From CAVQCJ01 sp963849365 (GTDB lineage Bacteria > Actinomycetota > Actinomycetes > Prado026): DNA of 64,000 nt. Positions 25,721 through 33,787 of this stretch are shown here, one piece after another (the stretch's first letter is position 1; each line of letters starts with the position of its first letter). Under the pieces are notes generated by a model. It had not been told where the DNA came from and did not search any database. It saw nothing but the letters and a program-made list of their open reading frames with translations. The stretch is taken from contig CAWKHA010000003.1 of the NCBI GenBank assembly GCA_963849365.1, forward strand, positions 310,001 to 374,000, read 5' to 3'. A program made the translations under genes and the position numbers.

Positions 25721-26910
25721 GCCGGCAGAGCGAGCATGCGGTCCAGCCCGACCCGCGCCCAGTGCGCGACCTCCGGGTCGACCCGGATGCGGTTGACGAC
25801 CCTTCCCTCGACCAGGTTCTCCATGGCCCACACCAGGTGTGGGAGGTCGATGCGGTTCATCGTGGAGCAGAAGCACACCGTGCGGTCCAGGTAGACGATC
25901 TGCTGCTCGGGATGCCGCAGCGCCAGCCGCCGGACCAGGTTCATCTCGGTGCCCACGGCCCAGGCACTCCCGGCGGGTGCGGCGTCGATGGTCTTGATGA
26001 TGAACTCGGTCGAGCCGACGAGGTCCGCCGCGCTGACCACGTCGTGGCGGCACTCGGGGTGCACGACCACGTTGATCCCCGGGACGCGCTCACGCACCTC
26101 GCGCACGGAGTCGGCGGTGAACCGGCCGTGCACGGAGCAGTGGCCGCGCCAGAGCACCATGCGCGCCGCAGCCAGCTGCTCGGGTGCGATGCCCCCGCCG
26201 GGCTTGTGCGGGTCGAACACCACACAGTCGTCCAGCGACAGGCCCAGCTCGCGCACCGCCGTGTTGCGGCCCAGGTGCTGGTCGGGCAGGAACAGCACGC
26301 GCCGGCCCTGGTCGAACGCCCACCGCAGGGCCCGCTCGGCGTTGGACGACGTGCACACCGTGCCGCCGTGCCGGCCGGTGAAACCCTTGATCGCGGCGGT
26401 CGAGTTCATGTACGTCACCGGCACCGTGCCCTCGGCCGCTCCCGCGTCGGCCAGGACGTCCCAGGCGTCCTCGACCTGGCTGATCGCCGCCATGTCGGCC
26501 ATCGAGCATCCTGCGGCGAGGTCGGGGAGCACGACCTGCTGGTCGGGCGCGGTCAGGATGTCCGCGCTCTCCGCCATGAAGTGAACGCCGCAGAACACGA
26601 TGTACGGGGCGTCCGGCCGCGCCGCCGCGTCGCGGGCGAGCTTGAACGAGTCGCCGGTGACGTCGGCGAACGCGATGACCTCGTCGCGCTGGTAGTGATG
26701 GCCGAGGACGAACACCGAGTCGCCGAGCGCGGCCTTGGCCGAGCGGGCCCTGGCCACGAGGTCGGGGTCGGACGGCGCGGGCAGGTCGCCCGGGCACTCG
26801 ACGCCGCGCTCGGAGTCGGGGTCGGCGCCGCGGCCGAGCAGGAGCAGCGCCAGCGGCGTCGGGGTGACGCCGTCCGGCAGGCCCAGGTCGACGCTGGTCG
26901 TCTCGGTCAC
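25717..26910 (-). CDS. nadA: Quinolinate synthase A (4Fe-4S)
   Basis: 397 residues from GTG 26910 with GGAGGTGA a few nt upstream. Condenses iminoaspartate with dihydroxyacetone phosphate to quinolinate in NAD biosynthesis. The three NadA repeats carry cluster cysteines: AAGCSMADM, HPECRHDV and CFCSTMNRI; other family motifs are LGHHYQRDEVI and FLPDQHLGRNTA. Of the longer type 3 NadA with an N-terminal extension of about 60 residues. nadB and nadC are not nearby. Overlaps the exporter by 4 nt. Confidence 0.96.
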   Translation of the reverse strand: MTETTSVDLGLPDGVTPTPLALLLLGRGADPDSERGVECPGDLPAPSDPDLVARARSAKAALGDSVFVLGHHYQRDEVIAFADVTGDSFKLARDAAARPDAPYIVFCGVHFMAESADILTAPDQQVVLPDLAAGCSMADMAAISQVEDAWDVLADAGAAEGTVPVTYMNSTAAIKGFTGRHGGTVCTSSNAERALRWAFDQGRRVLFLPDQHLGRNTAVRELGLSLDDCVVFDPHKPGGGIAPEQLAAARMVLWRGHCSVHGRFTADSVREVRERVPGINVVVHPECRHDVVSAADLVGSTEFIIKTIDAAPAGSAWAVGTEMNLVRRLALRHPEQQIVYLDRTVCFCSTMNRIDLPHLVWAMENLVEGRVVNRIRVDPEVAHWARVGLDRMLALPA

Positions 26911-26935
26911 GACATCACCTCCATGATGGCCATCG

Positions 26936-26941
26936 TACGGT
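26936..26941 (+). promoter_or_regulatory. -10 box, leaderless start at 26948
   Basis: TACGGT, 6 nt, then GTG of the glycerate kinase gene; only 37 nt separate the divergent nadA start. Confidence 0.45.
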
Positions 26942-26947
26942 GGCGCG

Positions 26948-27865
26948 GTGCACGTGCTGGTGGCCCCCGACTGCTTCAACGGCACGCTCACGGCCGTCGC
27001 GGCCGCGGAGGCGATCGCCGCCGGCTGGCGGCGGCACGACCCGATGGCGCGGATGGATCTGGCCCCGCTGTCCGACGGCGGTCCCGGCTTCGTGGCGGTG
27101 CTCGCGGCGTCGGTGCCGGGCGAGCTGCACGAGGTCCGGGTGAGCGGGCCGCTGGGCGGCACGGTCCGGGCGCAGGTGCTGCGGACGGCGGACGGCACGG
27201 TGTACGTGGAGTCTGCCCAGGTCTGCGGGCCCGCCCTGCCGCCGCCGCCCGGACGCCGGCCGCTGGAGGCGTCAACGGCCGGGGTCGGCGAGCTGCTGCG
27301 TGCGGTGCTCGACCGGCTCGCGCCCACGAGGGTCGTCGTCGGGGTCGGCGGGACGGCGACGACCGACGGCGGTAGGGGAGCGGTAGAGGCGTTCGGCGGC
27401 CCGCAGCGATGGCCGCGGCGGGTCCCGCTCGTCGTCGCGACCGACGCCGACGCGTCGCTCCCCGGGACCGACGGGGCCGGCGGCGGGCTCGGTGACGGGC
27501 TGATGGTGCTGGGCGGCGCGCGGGTGAGCGGGGTGCAGGCCGCGCTGGAGGCGGTGGGCCTGCCGGAACGGGCCGCCGCCGCCGACCTCCTCGTGACCGG
27601 CGCGGGGACCTTCGACGGCACGTCGCTGCTGGGCAAGGTACCCAAGGGCGTGGCCTGGGTGGCGCAGCGGGCCGGCCGCCCCTGCGTGGTGCTCGCCGGC
27701 CGGGTCATGATCGGCCGCCGCGAGTTCTCTTCCGCGGGCGTGGACGCCGCCTACTCGGTCGAGGACGGCGCCGGCTCGCCGGTGGCCGTGCAGGACCGGC
27801 TCGGGCCCCGGCTGGCCGACCTGGCCGAACGGGTCGCGCGGACCTGGACGCCGCGGTCCTCCTGA
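26948..27865 (+). CDS. glxK: Glycerate kinase family protein (short)
   Basis: 305 residues, while family members usually have about 370-380. The start HVLVAPDCFNGTLTAVAAAEAI and LAPLSDGGPGFVAVL match the type II glycerate kinase N-lobe; VVGVGGTATTDGG is the phosphate-binding loop; VTGAGTFDGTSLLGKVPKGVA is the C-terminal catalytic block (TGEGxxDxQTxxGK in standard members, here with Ala for Glu). The missing 60-70 residues come from the middle, right after TTDGG. So the enzyme may have changed substrate or lost activity. Probable leaderless gene. Confidence 0.8.
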   Translation: MHVLVAPDCFNGTLTAVAAAEAIAAGWRRHDPMARMDLAPLSDGGPGFVAVLAASVPGELHEVRVSGPLGGTVRAQVLRTADGTVYVESAQVCGPALPPPPGRRPLEASTAGVGELLRAVLDRLAPTRVVVGVGGTATTDGGRGAVEAFGGPQRWPRRVPLVVATDADASLPGTDGAGGGLGDGLMVLGGARVSGVQAALEAVGLPERAAAADLLVTGAGTFDGTSLLGKVPKGVAWVAQRAGRPCVVLAGRVMIGRREFSSAGVDAAYSVEDGAGSPVAVQDRLGPRLADLAERVARTWTPRSS

Positions 27866-28007
27866 GCGCTCTCCCGCCGGCTGATGTGTCACGATGGGAG
27901 CGCGTGGGAACAGGTCACGGGGCTTCTCGGTTCACGCCTGCGGGGCGCCTCTGCCGTACGACCCGCGCCAGCACGACCACGTGCCGTTCGACCAGGAAGG
28001 CTCAACC

Positions 28008-28358
28008 ATGACGATCCAGGACGAGACCGTCACCGACGGGATCCTCCTCACCCAGACAGCGGCCGGGAAGGTCAAGGCCCTGCTCGAGCAGGAGGGCCGC
28101 GACGACCTGGCGCTTCGCGTAGCGGTGCAGCCGGGCGGGTGCTCGGGCCTTCGCTACCAGCTGTTCTTCGACGAGCGCTCGCTGGACGGCGACGTGGTCA
28201 AGGACTTCGGCGGGGTGAACGTCGTGACCGACCGGATGAGCGCGCCGTACCTGTCGGGGGCCACGATCGACTTCGTGGACACGATCGAGAAGCAGGGCTT
28301 CACCATCGACAACCCGAACGCCACCGGCTCGTGCGCCTGCGGGGACTCGTTCCACTGA
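28008..28358 (+). CDS. erpA: Iron-sulfur cluster insertion protein ErpA (HesB family)
   Basis: 116 residues. A-type carrier that delivers Fe-S clusters to apoproteins. The three ligand cysteines are visible: GGCSGLRYQLFF, and SCACGDSF at the C-terminus. The ATG at 28008 follows AGGAAGG; the frame is open further upstream but without conservation. Its clients in this window could include NadA and the Rieske protein. Followed by a clear terminator. Confidence 0.95.
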   Translation: MTIQDETVTDGILLTQTAAGKVKALLEQEGRDDLALRVAVQPGGCSGLRYQLFFDERSLDGDVVKDFGGVNVVTDRMSAPYLSGATIDFVDTIEKQGFTIDNPNATGSCACGDSFH

Positions 28359-28373
28359 CCGCAGCGACCCCAT

Positions 28374-28387
28374 CGTTCGACCGAACG
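28374..28387. promoter_or_regulatory. Palindrome CGTTCG-AC-CGAACG
   Basis: Perfect 6-bp inverted repeat with 2-nt spacer, 15 nt after the erpA stop. The same half-sites with the same spacing occur at 53067-53080. Possible binding site of a dimeric regulator; no known motif is assigned. Confidence 0.4.
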
Positions 28388-28430
28388 GTGCTGCCGGGAG
28401 CGATGCGCACCTGATCGCACACCCAGCGTC

Positions 28431-28464
28431 GACAAGGCGGCCCACCACCGTGGGCCGCCTTGTC
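28431..28464 (+). terminator. Intrinsic terminator after erpA
   Basis: Perfect 14-bp stem (GACAAGGCGGCCCA / TGGGCCGCCTTGTC) with a 6-nt loop, followed by GTTT. The strongest terminator-like element in the window. Confidence 0.9.
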
Positions 28465-28526
28465 GTTTCCCTGACAGGAGCGACGGCCGGACGACAGACT
28501 GGCCCGGTCCTGGAGGGGGGCACCTG

Positions 28527-29675
28527 ATGGGCAGACGTACGTTCGGCACGATCGCCCTCGCGGTGGTCCTGGCAGTCCCGGTCGCCGCACAGACCGCCAC
28601 GTCGGCCGGAGCAGCGACGCCGGGCACCGCGTGGACCACCGGGTTCGGCGGCAACGGTCAGCTGGGCAACGGCGGGACGGCGAACCGCAGCACGTTCGGC
28701 GCGGTCGCGGGGCTGACCGGCGTGGTCCAGGTCTCCGGCGGGCGCCAGCACGTGCTCGCGCGCGACGCGACGGGGCAGGTGTGGGCGTGGGGGGACAACC
28801 CCAACGGGCAGATCGGCAACGGGACCAAGGTCGACGCACTCAGCCCGGTGAAGGTGGCCGGGCTCACCGACGCGACCGCGGTGGCGGCGGGGCACTACCA
28901 CTCCATGGCGCTGCTCGCCGACGGCACCGTCCGCGCGTGGGGGCTCAACGGGCAGGGACAGCTCGGGGACGGCACCAAGACCGGCCGGACCAGGCCGGTG
29001 GCGGTGAAGAACCTGACCGGCGTCGTCGAGATCAGCGGCGGACGCGACCTGAGCCTGGCGCTGAAGTCGGACGGCACGGTCTGGGCCTGGGGACTGAACA
29101 CGGACGGGCAGCTCGGCGACGGCGGGTCCGCGCAGAGCAGCGTGCCGGTGCGGGTCGGGACGTTGACCGGCGTCGTGCACATCGCGGCGGGCCGTGACCA
29201 CGGGCTCGCGCTCAAGTCCGACGGGACGGTCTGGGCCTGGGGTCTCAACACCTCCGGCCAGGTCGGCGACGGCACCAAGGTGGCCAGGCACAGCCCGGTG
29301 CAGGTGGTCGGCGTCAGCGGCGCCGTCGAGATCGCCTCGGGGGCGGACTTCTCGGTGGCGCTGCTGTCCGACGGTCGGCTCCAGAACTGGGGCGAGAACG
29401 GCCGCGGCGAGCTCGGCAACACCAAGACCGCCGACAACCCGACCCCCGCCTTCGTCGCCGGTCTTCCGGCAGTCAGGAGTGTCGACTGCGGACGGGACCA
29501 GACCCTCGCGGTGACCACGGACGGCCAACTCTGGGACTGGGGCTGGGACAACAGCAGCCAGCTCGGGGACGGCTCGACCAGCAACAAGAAGCAGCCGCAG
29601 CAGATCGCCGGCATGACGGACGTCCTGGAGACGTCCGGTGGGCAGAACTACTCGGTGCTGCTGCGCAGCAGCTGA
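28527..29675 (+). CDS. Secreted RCC1-repeat beta-propeller protein
   Basis: 382 residues. GGAGGGGG precedes the ATG. A signal peptide (IALAVVLAVPVAAQTATSAGA) is followed by about seven RCC1 units of 50 residues, each with a core like VWAWGDNPNGQIGNGT followed by a variable loop and SGGR-type turn (for example VRAWGLNGQGQLGDGT, LQNWGENGRGELGNT, LWDWGWDNSSQLGDGS). These should close a seven-bladed propeller outside the cell. Eukaryotic RCC1 is a nucleotide-exchange factor, but bacterial secreted ones serve as binding scaffolds of unknown target. Neighbours give no hint. Confidence 0.92.
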   Translation: MGRRTFGTIALAVVLAVPVAAQTATSAGAATPGTAWTTGFGGNGQLGNGGTANRSTFGAVAGLTGVVQVSGGRQHVLARDATGQVWAWGDNPNGQIGNGTKVDALSPVKVAGLTDATAVAAGHYHSMALLADGTVRAWGLNGQGQLGDGTKTGRTRPVAVKNLTGVVEISGGRDLSLALKSDGTVWAWGLNTDGQLGDGGSAQSSVPVRVGTLTGVVHIAAGRDHGLALKSDGTVWAWGLNTSGQVGDGTKVARHSPVQVVGVSGAVEIASGADFSVALLSDGRLQNWGENGRGELGNTKTADNPTPAFVAGLPAVRSVDCGRDQTLAVTTDGQLWDWGWDNSSQLGDGSTSNKKQPQQIAGMTDVLETSGGQNYSVLLRSS

Positions 29676-29712
29676 GCCGTGCTCGCACTCTGACAGCGGC
29701 CGACCGCTGACG

Positions 29713-29718
29713 TAGGCT
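29713..29718 (+). promoter_or_regulatory. -10 box, leaderless start at 29727
   Basis: TAGGCT, 8 nt, then GTG of the sugar/adenosine kinase gene. Confidence 0.45.
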
Positions 29719-29726
29719 GGCCCACC

Positions 29727-30713
29727 GTGCGCATAGCCGTGACCGGTTCGATCGCCACCGACCACCTCATGACGTTCCCGGGCCGGTTCTCCGAGTCGCT
29801 CGTCGCGGGCAAGCTGGACAAGGTCTCGCTGTCGTTCCTCGTGGACGAGCTGGAGATCCGGCGCGGTGGGGTGGCCGCGAACATCGCCTTCGGGATGGGC
29901 TGTCTCGGGCTGCGCCCGATGCTCGTCGGGTCCGTGGGGTCGGACTTCGCCGACTACCGGTCCTGGCTGGAGCGGCACGGCGTGGACACCGCGTCCGTCC
30001 ACGTCTCGGACGTGCACCACACCGCCCGCTTCGTGTGCACGACCGATGCCGAGCAGAACCAGATCGCGTCGTTCTATCCCGGCGCGATGAGCGAGGCCCG
30101 GCACATGGAGCTCAAGCCCGTGGCGGACCGGGTCGGTGGTCTCGACCTCGTCGTGGTCGGGCCCAACGACCCCGAGGCGATGGTCCGGCACACCGACGAG
30201 TGCCGCTTCCGTGGCATGGCCTTCGCCGCGGATCCATCGCAGCAGCTGGCCCGCATGGACGGCGCGGAGATCCGCACGCTGATCGACGGCGCCACCTACC
30301 TGTTCACCAACGAGTACGAGGCGGCGCTCACCGAGCAGAAGACAGGGTGGTCGGCGCAGGACATCCTCACGCGGGTGGGCACCCGGGTGACCACCATGGG
30401 CGCCAAGGGCGCGATGGTGGAGCAGGCCGGCGAGCCGGCGGTCTTCGTGCACTGCCCGCAGGAGGAGCGGCGGGCCGACCCGACCGGTGTGGGTGACGCG
30501 TTCCGCGCGGGGTTCCTGGCCGGGGTCGCGTGGGGGCTGTCCTCCGAGCGCGCCTGCCAGGTGGGCTCGATGCTGGCGACGTACGTGATCGAGACCGTCG
30601 GCACCCAGGAGTACGAGCTGGGGCAGGCCCGGCTGCTGGAGCGGCTCCGCGCCGCCTACGGCGAAGAGGCCGCCGCGGAGATCGGCGCGCACGTGCGCTG
30701 CCCGAGGCCCTGA
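29727..30713 (+). CDS. adoK: PfkB-family carbohydrate/adenosine kinase
   Basis: 328 residues. PfkB motif 1 is EIRRGGVAANIAFGMGCLG and motif 2 DPTGVGDAFRAGFLAG with the catalytic Asp. The sequence around IAVTGSIATDHLMTFPGRFSE and the position upstream of ctaC match the actinobacterial adenosine kinase (M. tuberculosis Rv2202c, near ctaC), so phosphorylation of adenosine is the best guess; other ribokinase-type substrates cannot be excluded. End overlaps the likely start of aat. Confidence 0.88.
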   Translation: MRIAVTGSIATDHLMTFPGRFSESLVAGKLDKVSLSFLVDELEIRRGGVAANIAFGMGCLGLRPMLVGSVGSDFADYRSWLERHGVDTASVHVSDVHHTARFVCTTDAEQNQIASFYPGAMSEARHMELKPVADRVGGLDLVVVGPNDPEAMVRHTDECRFRGMAFAADPSQQLARMDGAEIRTLIDGATYLFTNEYEAALTEQKTGWSAQDILTRVGTRVTTMGAKGAMVEQAGEPAVFVHCPQEERRADPTGVGDAFRAGFLAGVAWGLSSERACQVGSMLATYVIETVGTQEYELGQARLLERLRAAYGEEAAAEIGAHVRCPRP

Positions 30714-31360
30714 GCGACCTCGTCGGCGTCGGGCTCGACCTGGAGCCGGCGACGCTCGTCGCGGCCTACAAGGCCGGCCTGTTCCCGATGCGGTTGGCGG
30801 GTCGGCGCGGGAAGCTCGGCTGGTGGTCGCCCGACCCCCGCGGCGTGCTCCCGCTGGACGGTCTGCGGGTCACGCGGTCGCTGCGGGCGGCGTGCCGCCG
30901 GTACGTGACCACCGTCGACACCGACTTCGCCGCGGTGGTCGCCGGCTGCGCGGACCGGCGCCGTCCCGGCGGGTGGATCGGCGCGGACATCCGGGCCGCC
31001 TACATCGAGCTCGCCAAGCTCGGCGTGGCCCACTCGGTGGAGTCCCGCGACCCGGTCGACGGGCGGCTGCTCGGCGGGCTGTACGGCGTATGCCTCGGCG
31101 GGCTCTTCGCCGGCGAGTCGATGTTCCACGTCGAGCCGCAGGGCCGGGACGCGTCGAAAGTGGCGCTGGTCGCCCTGGTCCGGATCCTCACGGCGGACGG
31201 GGTGGTCGGCCGGCTGCTGGACGTGCAGTGGTGCACGCCGCACCTGGCGTCGCTGGGCGCGGTGCCGATGCCGCGCGCGGAGTACCTGCATCGGCTCGAG
31301 GCGGCGCTCGCACTGCCGGCGCCGGCACCGTTCGCTCAGCCGCTGAGGCGCACCACGTAG
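30710..31360 (+). CDS. aat: Leucyl/phenylalanyl-tRNA--protein transferase
   Basis: About 216 residues. Adds Leu or Phe from tRNA to N-terminal Arg/Lys of proteins, marking them for ClpS/ClpAP (N-end rule). Conserved blocks: AAYKAGLFPM, LGWWSPDPRGVLPLDGLRVTRSL, LGGLYGVCLGGLFAGESMFH and LDVQWCTPHLASLGAV. The start is unclear: there is no ATG/GTG/TTG near the expected N-terminus. I list CTG 30710 in a CTGA overlap with the kinase stop (CTG 30698 is an alternative); a missing base that would let GTG 30693 serve is also possible. The 3' end overlaps tusA by 25 nt. Confidence 0.85.
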   Translation: MSDLVGVGLDLEPATLVAAYKAGLFPMRLAGRRGKLGWWSPDPRGVLPLDGLRVTRSLRAACRRYVTTVDTDFAAVVAGCADRRRPGGWIGADIRAAYIELAKLGVAHSVESRDPVDGRLLGGLYGVCLGGLFAGESMFHVEPQGRDASKVALVALVRILTADGVVGRLLDVQWCTPHLASLGAVPMPRAEYLHRLEAALALPAPAPFAQPLRRTT

Positions 31361-31626
31361 GCGGTCCCGGCAGGAGTCTGCGCGGCCCCCAGGTAGTGGT
31401 GCCCGCGCATGGCGCACCAGGCCGGGACGTCGTTCGCAGCGGCCGGGTCGTCGGAGAGCAGCCGGACCACCGCGCCGGCCGGCAGGTCGGCGGCCGCGAT
31501 GGTGCGGGCCAGCTCGAGCACCGGCATCGGGCACACCATGCCGAGGGCGTCGACCTCGAGGACCGGCTCGCTCACGCTGCCCATCGTCCGCTCGTCGCCG
31601 TCGCTGCGCTCGGGGTCCTCGCTCAC
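31336..31626 (-). CDS. tusA: TusA-family sulfurtransferase
   Basis: 96 residues from GTG 31626, overlapping the cysteine desulfurase stop by 4 nt. The TusA/SirA fold is marked by VDALGMVCPMPVLELARTI, where the Cys of the CPxP motif carries the persulfide, and by LSDDPAAANDVPAWC. The first 20 residues (SEDPERSDGDERTMG) are an acidic extension. It most likely accepts sulfur from the desulfurase made from the same mRNA; the final acceptor (tRNA thiolation, molybdenum cofactor or other) is unknown. Confidence 0.92.
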   Translation of the reverse strand: MSEDPERSDGDERTMGSVSEPVLEVDALGMVCPMPVLELARTIAAADLPAGAVVRLLSDDPAAANDVPAWCAMRGHHYLGAAQTPAGTAYVVRLSG

Positions 31627-32819
31627 AGCCCGGCCGCCCCCAGCGAACCGCGGACCCGCTCGACGGCGGCGGGCAGCACGTCGAGGAACCGCTCGACGTC
31701 GGCGGGGTCCACGCCACGGGGGAGCGAGACCCGCAGGTTGCCCTGCGTGAGCGCGCCCATCGCTACCAGGACATGGCTCGGCTCGAGGCTGGACGAGCTG
31801 CACGCGGACCCGGAGGTGACCGCGAAGCCGGCCCGGTCGAGCTCGCCGAGGAGGGCCTCGCCGTGGACGTACAGGAACGAGAAAGTCACCAGGTGCGGGA
31901 GCCGGCGTTCGGGGTCGCCGAGCACGACCGTGTCCGCCACCCGGCGTGCGACCTCGGCCCGCAGGTGCCCGACCAGCTCGCGCAGCCTGGCGTCCTCGCC
32001 CTCCGCGCTCGCCGTGACGGCCTCGAGGGCGGCCGCTGCGGCCACCGCACCAGCGACGTTCTCGTACCCGGGCACGCGCGGGTCGCTGCTGCGGTCGTCC
32101 GGCGGGCCGGGCGAGCGCCAGCGAACCCCGGTCCGCACGGCCAGCACGCCGACCCCCGCCGGACCGCCCCACTTGTGCGCGCTCGCCGTCAGCACGTCCC
32201 AGCCCGACGGCGGCGGTCCGTGGCCGACCGCGGCGGCGGCGTCGACCAGCAGCGGCACGCCGGCCGCGGCGCACGCCTGCGCCGTTTCGTCGACCGGCTG
32301 CTCGGTGCCGACCTCCTGGTTGGCGGCCTGCAGGCAGGCCAGGGCGACACCCGGCCGGCGTACCGCCGAGGCGAACGCGGCCGGGTCGACGCGGCCGGTC
32401 GGGTCGACCCCCACCAGCTCGACGTGCTCGGCGGGGACCTCGTGCCGCACGGCGTGCAGCACGGCGGAGTGCTCCACCGCCGACGCCACCCGCCGGGTCC
32501 CGGTGCGGACCCGGCCGGCTGCGAGCCCGGCCACCCCCAGGTGGACGGCGTGCGTCCCGGAGCCGGTGAAGGACACCTCGTCCGGGCGGCATCCGAGCGC
32601 CTGCGCGACCGACTCCCGGGCCGCGTCCAGCAGCAGCCGGGCCCGGCGGCCGGGCGCGTAGAGGCGGGCCGGGTCGGCCCACGCCGTCGAGGCGGACGAC
32701 TCCAGCGCGAGCCGCGCGGCCGGGTGCAGCGGCTCGCCCGAGGCAGCGTCCAGGTACCCCGCGGGCGGGGTCGGCCGCGGCGTCGCGGCGGCCGTCCCGG
32801 GGGGTGTCTGCGTGGGCAC
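31623..32819 (-). CDS. Cysteine desulfurase, NifS/IscS class V aminotransferase family
   Basis: 398 residues. PLP enzyme that converts cysteine to alanine and a protein-bound persulfide. PLP lysine in LTASAHKWGGPAGVGVL, active-site cysteine in FAVTSGSACSSSSLEPSHV, and early YLDAASGEPLHPAARLAL. The N-terminal 20 residues are Pro/Thr-rich and may be disordered. Translation is coupled to tusA downstream. Divergent from ctaC with 134 nt between. Confidence 0.93.
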   Translation of the reverse strand: MPTQTPPGTAAATPRPTPPAGYLDAASGEPLHPAARLALESSASTAWADPARLYAPGRRARLLLDAARESVAQALGCRPDEVSFTGSGTHAVHLGVAGLAAGRVRTGTRRVASAVEHSAVLHAVRHEVPAEHVELVGVDPTGRVDPAAFASAVRRPGVALACLQAANQEVGTEQPVDETAQACAAAGVPLLVDAAAAVGHGPPPSGWDVLTASAHKWGGPAGVGVLAVRTGVRWRSPGPPDDRSSDPRVPGYENVAGAVAAAAALEAVTASAEGEDARLRELVGHLRAEVARRVADTVVLGDPERRLPHLVTFSFLYVHGEALLGELDRAGFAVTSGSACSSSSLEPSHVLVAMGALTQGNLRVSLPRGVDPADVERFLDVLPAAVERVRGSLGAAGL

Positions 32820-32953
32820 ATCCGCGACCCTGCCACGGGCCGCGCCGAGGGGGCCACCCAGCGCGTCAGGACAGGGTGCGCTGCGCTAACGTGTGGCCCG
32901 TCGGAGCAGTCTGGCCGGGTGTCCCCGCTGATCAGATCCGGAGTGGGCAAGAG

Positions 32954-33787
32954 GTGAGTCGCAGCAGCGCGCGCAGGTGCATGCTCGCCGGTGTCGGGCT
33001 GGCCGCGATCGCGGTCGTCCTGTCCGGCTGTTCGCCCGCGGACATCCCGCCGATGCTCGACATCTCGAGCCCGGTCACCGAGCAGGGCAAGCGCATCTAC
33101 GACCTCTGGCAGGGGTCGTGGGTGGCGGCCTGGGCGGTGGGGGCGATCACCTGGGGCCTGATCCTGTGGGCCGTGGTCGCGTACCGCCGGCGGTCGGCGA
33201 CCGCGCCGGCACAGACGCGCTACAACCTGCCGATCGAGGCGATGTACACCGTCCTGCCGCTGATCGTCATCGCGGTCCTGTTCGGCTACACCGCCCGCGA
33301 CCAGACCGAGATCCTCAGGGTCAGCGCCCACCCCGACAACAACGTCAACGTCGTCGCGTTCCGGTGGAGCTGGACGTTCAACTACCTCGACCAGAACACG
33401 TTCGACGTCGGCACCCCGCAGGAGCTGCCCACGCTCTACCTCCCGGTCAACGAGACCGTCAAGTTCACGCTGGCCTCGCCCGACGTCATCCACTCCTTCT
33501 GGATCCCGGCGTTCCTGTTCAAGATGGACGTCATCCCGGGCAAGACCAACCAGTTCGAGCTGACGCCGACCAAGCTGGGAAGCTACTCGGGCAAGTGTGC
33601 CGAGCTGTGCGGCGTCGACCACTCGCGGATGCTGTTCGTCGTGAAAGTGGTCACCGCGGACGAGTTCGCCCGGCACATGGCCGACCTCAAGGCGAACGGC
33701 CAGGTCGGGCTGCTGGACACCGGCCGGACCAGCGACGCCGTGACCGGTGACACGCAAGGTCGCACCACCATCGGAGGCAGCTCGTGA
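32954..33787 (+). CDS. ctaC: Cytochrome c oxidase subunit II (aa3)
   Basis: 277 residues. Lipoprotein signal (AAIAVVLSGCS) with predicted acylated Cys, two membrane helices (WVAAWAVGAITWGLILWAVVAY and AMYTVLPLIVIAVLFGYTA) and a periplasmic CuA cupredoxin domain with CAELCGVDHSRM plus the upstream His in DVIHSFWIPAF. The CuA site receives electrons from the diheme QcrC in the actinobacterial bcc-aa3 supercomplex. GTG start at 32954. Stop overlaps ctaD by 4 nt. Confidence 0.95.
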   Translation: MSRSSARRCMLAGVGLAAIAVVLSGCSPADIPPMLDISSPVTEQGKRIYDLWQGSWVAAWAVGAITWGLILWAVVAYRRRSATAPAQTRYNLPIEAMYTVLPLIVIAVLFGYTARDQTEILRVSAHPDNNVNVVAFRWSWTFNYLDQNTFDVGTPQELPTLYLPVNETVKFTLASPDVIHSFWIPAFLFKMDVIPGKTNQFELTPTKLGSYSGKCAELCGVDHSRMLFVVKVVTADEFARHMADLKANGQVGLLDTGRTSDAVTGDTQGRTTIGGSS

